Source: VMCP01 sp965655465 (GTDB lineage Bacteria; Bacteroidota; Bacteroidia; NS11-12g; UBA955). Taken from it: DNA of 19,765 bases. Under the pieces are notes generated by a model. That model was not told where the DNA came from and did not search any database. It saw only the letters and a list, made by a program, of their open reading frames with translations. The stretch lies in NCBI GenBank assembly GCA_965655465.1, contig CBFHGY010000039.1, forward strand, positions 1-19,765, read 5' to 3'. Positions 15,980 through 19,765 of the stretch are shown here, in pieces (position 1 is the first letter of the stretch; each line of letters opens with the position of its first letter). Both the position numbers and the translations under genes were made by a program.

Positions 15980-16840
15980 ATGAAACGAATGAAACTTAAC
16001 GTATGGATGATGTTATTGCCTGTATCGGCAATGGCACTTTTATCTGCTTGCGGAGGAGAAGAAGAAGCACCGACACCAACTGCTACTTTAACAATTATTG
16101 GTGAAAAAATAACAGGTAACGAAGTTGAAGTGAAGTCAGATATCGAAATTAGCGCTACCGCTGCAGCAGGTTCTGAGAGTTTAAAATCTGTTTTATTCAC
16201 TGCTAAAATCAATGGTGGAACTCCTTTAATCATTTTAGATACCGCGTTTAGCAGCAAAAACTTTAGCATCACTTTTCCATCAGTAGCCGTAGGTTCTGCG
16301 GGTGATGATGTGGAATATATCATTACAGCAAACGATGCTAATGGCACCAGTGCTAGTAAAAGTGTAGTCCTTTCGGTGATTCCTAAATTAAATGGTTTAG
16401 ATGGTTCTGCCAATCAAATTGTATATAACGCCAATTCACAAGGTCAAGACATCGCATACGATTTAGTTGCAGGTTTTGCTTTACAAAAAGGTACAGCTCC
16501 AAAGGATCAGGATATTTTAGATGCCACTACCAGCAATGCACAGCAGTGGGCTAAAGCATGGACGTCTGGAAATGGTAGCAAGTTCGTAAAAGTTGCCGCT
16601 AACGATTGGAATAATGCAGCGAGCACAACTTACTTGTTCAACCTTTATAAAGCCAACAAAGATAAGATGACTGCCCAAATCAGCTTTGAGAAGGATGATG
16701 TAATCTTAATTAAATCTCCTCAAGAAGTAGATTTTAATATCTACATCGTTAAAATCGGAACCGTTACTGATTTACCAGCTGTTGGTAACAATAACGATTT
16801 TGTTCAATTTGACGTTAGAGGTATCAACTACCCAAAATAA
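15980..16840 (+). CDS. Lipoprotein with Ig-like N-terminal region, probably surface or outer-membrane located
   Basis: This 286-residue lipoprotein has a type II signal peptide with lipobox LSAC, so Cys24 is lipidated. The following GGEEE gives an acidic run just after the cysteine, similar in kind to the acidic lipoprotein export signals described in Bacteroidetes; exposure at the cell surface is an inference from this. Residues ~33-134 have the strand pattern of an Ig/cadherin-like fold (alternating hydrophobics, DDVEYIITANDANGTSAS). Residues ~140-286 form a second domain with YDLVAGFAL, a Trp-rich segment (QQWAKAWTSGNGSKFVKV) and a closing IYIVKIG...DFVQFDVRG, a layout I associate with Bacteroidetes lipoproteins of unknown function. 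No enzymatic motif is visible. It stands alone between a divergent control region and a strong terminator. Confidence 0.88.
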   Translation: MKRMKLNVWMMLLPVSAMALLSACGGEEEAPTPTATLTIIGEKITGNEVEVKSDIEISATAAAGSESLKSVLFTAKINGGTPLIILDTAFSSKNFSITFPSVAVGSAGDDVEYIITANDANGTSASKSVVLSVIPKLNGLDGSANQIVYNANSQGQDIAYDLVAGFALQKGTAPKDQDILDATTSNAQQWAKAWTSGNGSKFVKVAANDWNNAASTTYLFNLYKANKDKMTAQISFEKDDVILIKSPQEVDFNIYIVKIGTVTDLPAVGNNNDFVQFDVRGINYPK

Positions 16841-16868
16841 TAATCCAATTATTTTTCGCATTAATCGC

Positions 16869-16901
16869 AAAAGCCCTCGACGATGTCGGGGGTTTTTCTT
16901 T
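16869..16901 (+). terminator. Intrinsic terminator after the lipoprotein gene
   Basis: CCCTCGAC (16874-16881) pairs with GTCGGGGG (16885-16892) around a 3-nt loop, with one G-T wobble, preceded by A-rich sequence and followed by TTTTTCTTT. It begins 28 bp after the stop codon and isolates the lipoprotein gene from pfkA, whose start is 31 bp downstream of the T-run. Confidence 0.88.
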
Positions 16902-16932
16902 ATTTTGAACCTTTATTTAAAACAAGACCTTC

Positions 16933-17916
16933 GTGAACCAAAATATTAAAAAAATTGCTGTATTTACCTCTGGTGGCGACGCCCCAGGTATGAATGCTTG
17001 TGTGCGTGCAACCGTAAGAACTTGTATCTACTTTGGAATTGATGTTTACGGCATTACAGGGGGGTATGATGGCATGATCAACAATAAAATTGCTCCCATG
17101 TCGGCCTCTAGTGTGGCAAACATCATTCAATACGGTGGTACTATTTTAAAGTCTGCTCGTTCCGCAGAATTTCGTACCCCTGAAGGTAGAAAATTAGCCT
17201 ACGACAATTTAAAATCTCATGGTATAGATGCCCTGGTAGCGATTGGCGGGGACGGCACGTATACAGGGGCTTTGGCATTTTCTGAGGAATTCGGAATTCC
17301 CGTAATTGGTTGTCCTGGCACCATTGATAATGACCTAGCAGGTACCGATTACACCATTGGTTTTGATACCGCCACCAATACCGCTGTTGATGCCATAGAT
17401 AAAATAAGGGACACCGCAGATGCTCACAATCGCGTATTTTTCGTAGAAGTTATGGGCCGTCATTCCGGACATATCGCACTGAATGCCGCCTTAGCAGGTG
17501 GTGCTGAAGGTGTTTTTATTCCCGAAAAAGAAAATGAATTCGATGATTTAGTTGAATTCCACAAAAAGAAAAGAAGAGAAAAGCAGTTTTCGATTTTTGT
17601 AGTTGCTGAGGGTGATGAACAAGGAAGAGCCTACGATTTGGCCAACCAATATCAAACTCACTTTCCTGAAGCCGATACTCGCGTAACCGTTTTGGGGCAT
17701 ATTCAAAGAGGAGGAAAACCGAGTGCAAACGACCGTATTCTCGCTTCCCGACTCGGGGCACACGCCGTTAAAGGTCTGTTAGAAGGTCGAAAAGGTGTTG
17801 CCGTTGGGGTTATCAATCAAGAAATTGTGTTTACCGATTTTAAAGAGGCTATTTATGGTAAAAAGGATATCAATGAAAATCTTTGGATCATGAATTGCAT
17901 TTTAACACGTTCCTAA
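16933..17916 (+). CDS. pfkA: ATP-dependent 6-phosphofructokinase
   Basis: This enzyme phosphorylates fructose 6-phosphate to fructose 1,6-bisphosphate, the committed step of glycolysis, in the cytoplasm. At 327 residues it matches the bacterial group (E. coli PfkA has 320). Motifs in order: FTSGGDAPGMNA (11-22), GGDGTYTGA (105-113), PGTIDND with catalytic D132 (128-134), VMGRHSGH (173-180) and HIQRGG (256-261). Glycine at the positions matching E. coli G104 and G124 (G108 and G129 here) indicates ATP rather than pyrophosphate as phosphoryl donor. Translation starts at GTG 16933; this gives the usual short lead-in MNQNIKKIAVFTSGG and no ATG fits. recN follows after 21 bp, so the two probably share a transcript although their functions are unrelated. 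Confidence 0.97.
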   Translation: MNQNIKKIAVFTSGGDAPGMNACVRATVRTCIYFGIDVYGITGGYDGMINNKIAPMSASSVANIIQYGGTILKSARSAEFRTPEGRKLAYDNLKSHGIDALVAIGGDGTYTGALAFSEEFGIPVIGCPGTIDNDLAGTDYTIGFDTATNTAVDAIDKIRDTADAHNRVFFVEVMGRHSGHIALNAALAGGAEGVFIPEKENEFDDLVEFHKKKRREKQFSIFVVAEGDEQGRAYDLANQYQTHFPEADTRVTVLGHIQRGGKPSANDRILASRLGAHAVKGLLEGRKGVAVGVINQEIVFTDFKEAIYGKKDINENLWIMNCILTRS

Positions 17917-17937
17917 GGGTTCAGGAAACATTTCATT

Positions 17938-19599
17938 ATGCTACAACGCCTACTAATTTCCCATTACGCATTATTAGATCATTTAGAAATGGATCTAAAT
18001 CCGGGATTAACAACGGTTACCGGAGAAACGGGTGCAGGTAAATCTATATTATTAGGGGCAATCGGACTTATTTTAGGTCAACGAGCAGACACAAGCGTAG
18101 TTTCTGAGGGACATGATAAGTGTATTATCGAAGGCTATTTTGATCTATCTAAATTAGATTTAGAAGCGTATTTTGAAGCCAACGATTTAGACTATTCACC
18201 TGTTTGTATTTTTCGTAGGGAAATTTCTAAATTGGGAAAATCGAGAGCTTTCATCAATGACACCCCGGTGACATTGCCCGTATTAAAGGAACTCGGAGCG
18301 TACCTAGTTGAAATACAAACCCAACATACCAATTTGATGATGCGGCAATCTGAGGTGCAGCGAGAAATGTTGGATTCCTTTCATAGCGAAACTCCGATAT
18401 TGTCAAATTATTCGGAAGCTTACGAAAAATCCCAACAGATTCAACGCGAATTGCATAAAGCCGAAAACGCTTTAAGGAATGCTCTGAAGGAACGCGATTT
18501 CAACCTATTTCAACTAAATGAAATAGAAATCCTACAATTAAAAGAAGACGAGGAAATTAGTTTAGAACAAGAAATTAAAGAATTATCCCAAGCGGATGAA
18601 ATAAAAACACAATTCAATTTAGTCGCTGAGGGCCTTTCAGAAGGTGAGCTAAACGCGAGAAGTTTAATTGCACAATTGTATCAAGCCATTAAAGGGTTTG
18701 ATTCCATAAATACTGAATTTTCCGATTTTAAGCAACGATTAAAATCCGTTTCAATTGAAATAGATGACCTCGCAAATGAAGCCAATCGAATCGCTGAAAA
18801 AACCGACCAAAATCCAGAGCGTTTGTTTGATATTAACGATCGATTTGAGAAAATACAACATCTGTTTCGAAAGCACCAAGTACATACCTGCAAGGAATTA
18901 TTGGAAATTGCAGCATCCTTAAGTGTGTACGTTTCATCCACAGAAGAACTTGAAAATCAAATTGAACATTTAAAATCAGAACAGAATACTTATCAAACTC
19001 AATGTATCGAATGGGCCAAATTATTGCACGAACAGCGCAAAGAAGCCGGGTTATATATGGCCGAAAAATCGGTTCTGATTTTAAAACGCCTTAATATGAT
19101 CTATTCACAAGTTGTCTTTGATATAGATTTCAATTTGGATTATTTAGGCCCCTTTGGTGCCGATCAAATCACATTATTGTTTACTGCAAATCCAGGAACA
19201 CCACCACAACCTGCTGGTGAAATTGCGTCAGGTGGAGAATTGTCTAGGTTGAACTTTGCCTTTAGAAGCATAATATCTGAGAAAAAATTATTACCAACTT
19301 TAATTTACGATGAAGCTGACACTGGCATCAGTGGCGAAGTAGCTGCTAAAATGGGACAATTGTTTAGGGAATTAGGACAAAGACATCAAATTATTTGCAT
19401 TACCCACTTGCCTCAAGTTGCAGCTGCTGGAAATTTCCAATGGGAAGTCATAAAACGCCAAGACGCCAATAGCAGTCGAAGTGAAGTAAATAAATTGAAT
19501 TCAACTGAACGGGTTACCAGCATTGCAAAAATGTTGTCGGGTTCTGAAATGACAGATGCCGCAATAAGTCATGCACGCCATTTATTGGAGGGCAATTAA
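17938..19599 (+). CDS. recN: DNA repair protein RecN
   Basis: RecN is an SMC-like ATPase that acts early in double-strand break repair by homologous recombination. The 553-residue length equals that of E. coli RecN. The N-terminal half-ATPase has Walker A GETGAGKS (29-36). A coiled coil occupies roughly 150-390 with a break near 230-300. The C-terminal half-ATPase has the signature SGGELSRL (431-438), Walker B LIYDEADTG (455-463) and the conserved ITHLPQVAAAG (488-498). All nucleotide-binding elements are present, so it should be functional. The ATG at 17938 gives the standard N-terminus (MLQRLLISHYALLDH). It follows pfkA closely. I see no LexA-like box in the 21-bp gap, so an SOS promoter immediately upstream is not evident. 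Confidence 0.97.
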   Translation: MLQRLLISHYALLDHLEMDLNPGLTTVTGETGAGKSILLGAIGLILGQRADTSVVSEGHDKCIIEGYFDLSKLDLEAYFEANDLDYSPVCIFRREISKLGKSRAFINDTPVTLPVLKELGAYLVEIQTQHTNLMMRQSEVQREMLDSFHSETPILSNYSEAYEKSQQIQRELHKAENALRNALKERDFNLFQLNEIEILQLKEDEEISLEQEIKELSQADEIKTQFNLVAEGLSEGELNARSLIAQLYQAIKGFDSINTEFSDFKQRLKSVSIEIDDLANEANRIAEKTDQNPERLFDINDRFEKIQHLFRKHQVHTCKELLEIAASLSVYVSSTEELENQIEHLKSEQNTYQTQCIEWAKLLHEQRKEAGLYMAEKSVLILKRLNMIYSQVVFDIDFNLDYLGPFGADQITLLFTANPGTPPQPAGEIASGGELSRLNFAFRSIISEKKLLPTLIYDEADTGISGEVAAKMGQLFRELGQRHQIICITHLPQVAAAGNFQWEVIKRQDANSSRSEVNKLNSTERVTSIAKMLSGSEMTDAAISHARHLLEGN

Positions 19600-19644
19600 A
19601 CCTTAATCTAGGTTTGGTTATTGAATTTCATACAGGTATTCGGT

Positions 19645-19765
19645 TTACCGGGCGTGAATGCTGGACGAATAATTAAACTTCCCTAAGTTTATTTTAACCA
19701 AGCTTTCATTGGGAATTTGCGATTTTCTCATATTCGAAATCTCGATTAACTGGACTGTTTTTTGC
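19645..19765 (-). CDS. Possible C-terminal end of a gene entering from the right edge
   Basis: On the minus strand a frame is open from the window edge to a TAA at 19647-19645, giving 39 residues of ordinary composition (it includes QLIEISNMRKS and VKINLGKF). A 39-codon open run can occur by chance, so this is weak. Convergent placement against recN would be normal. I recognise no family. Confidence 0.25.
   Translation of the reverse strand, partial: QKTVQLIEISNMRKSQIPNESLVKINLGKFNYSSSIHAR

Noticed and set aside
16880..16935. Search for a -33/-7 promoter of pfkA
   Set aside because: Only TTATTTTG is present, with one mismatch and no upstream TTTG at the right distance because the terminator occupies that space. 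Not strong enough to annotate.
19598..19615. Hairpin AAACCT-N6-AGGTTT overlapping the recN stop codon
   Set aside because: It is AT-rich and short with no T-run after it. It may help end recN transcription but is too weak to call.
1..19765. Signs of a mobile element, defence island, CRISPR array or biosynthetic cluster
   Set aside because: No transposase, integrase, repeat-spacer array, restriction or toxin-antitoxin motifs, and no tRNA-associated repeats were found; the genes are mostly core functions with similar composition throughout.

Overview
The window looks like a chromosomal segment from a member of the Bacteroidota, with moderately AT-rich DNA. Several things point there. Promoter-like sites match the phylum's TTTG-N19/20-TAnnTTTG pattern. 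The start of the window holds the N-terminal part of an outer-membrane protein resembling the Bacteroidetes DUF5723 type. The efflux operon has the order TetR, TolC, lipoprotein adaptor, RND pump. A TlpA-like secreted protein and a lipoprotein with an acidic stretch after its lipidated cysteine also fit. I see no rRNA, tRNA, CRISPR array, insertion sequence, phage gene or attachment site. Most of the window is core or housekeeping content.

Layout. (1) Positions 1-2157, minus strand: a 719-residue open frame that runs off the left edge, with a signal peptide, a beta-rich body and a long coiled coil. (2) 2322-4073, plus: the signal peptide peptidase SppA. (3) 4156-10687, plus: a tightly packed four-gene efflux operon (TetR regulator, TolC-like outer-membrane factor, HlyD/AcrA-like lipoprotein adaptor, AcrB-like RND permease). 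Its genes overlap or nearly touch. (4) A symmetric hairpin at 10743-10774 ends this operon and the opposing cluster. (5) 10844-15776, minus: the ATP-dependent protease Lon, then a secreted protein with a cysteine-less TlpA-like domain, then a membrane-anchored coiled-coil protein. The last two are 35 bp apart and probably form one unit. (6) 15777-15979: a divergent control region with a near-perfect 23-bp palindrome at its centre. (7) 15980-16840, plus: a lipoprotein, followed by a strong terminator. (8) 16933-19599, plus: ATP-dependent phosphofructokinase (GTG start) and the DNA repair protein RecN, 21 bp apart. (9) The right edge may hold the C-terminal end of a gene facing RecN.

How the genes work together. 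The efflux operon supplies all three layers of a tripartite drug or metabolite exporter plus its likely local repressor. SppA and Lon are two protein quality-control enzymes, at the inner membrane and in the cytoplasm respectively, but nothing shows they are co-regulated. The least explained genes are the secreted TlpA-like/coiled-coil pair (10844-13134) and the lipoprotein at 15980.

The most unusual regulatory feature concerns sppA and tetR. In each, a -7-like element (TACCTTTGC or TACTTTTGC) lies only 6-7 nt before a non-ATG start candidate, which suggests leaderless transcripts. I found no clearly new defence, mobile or biosynthetic system here.
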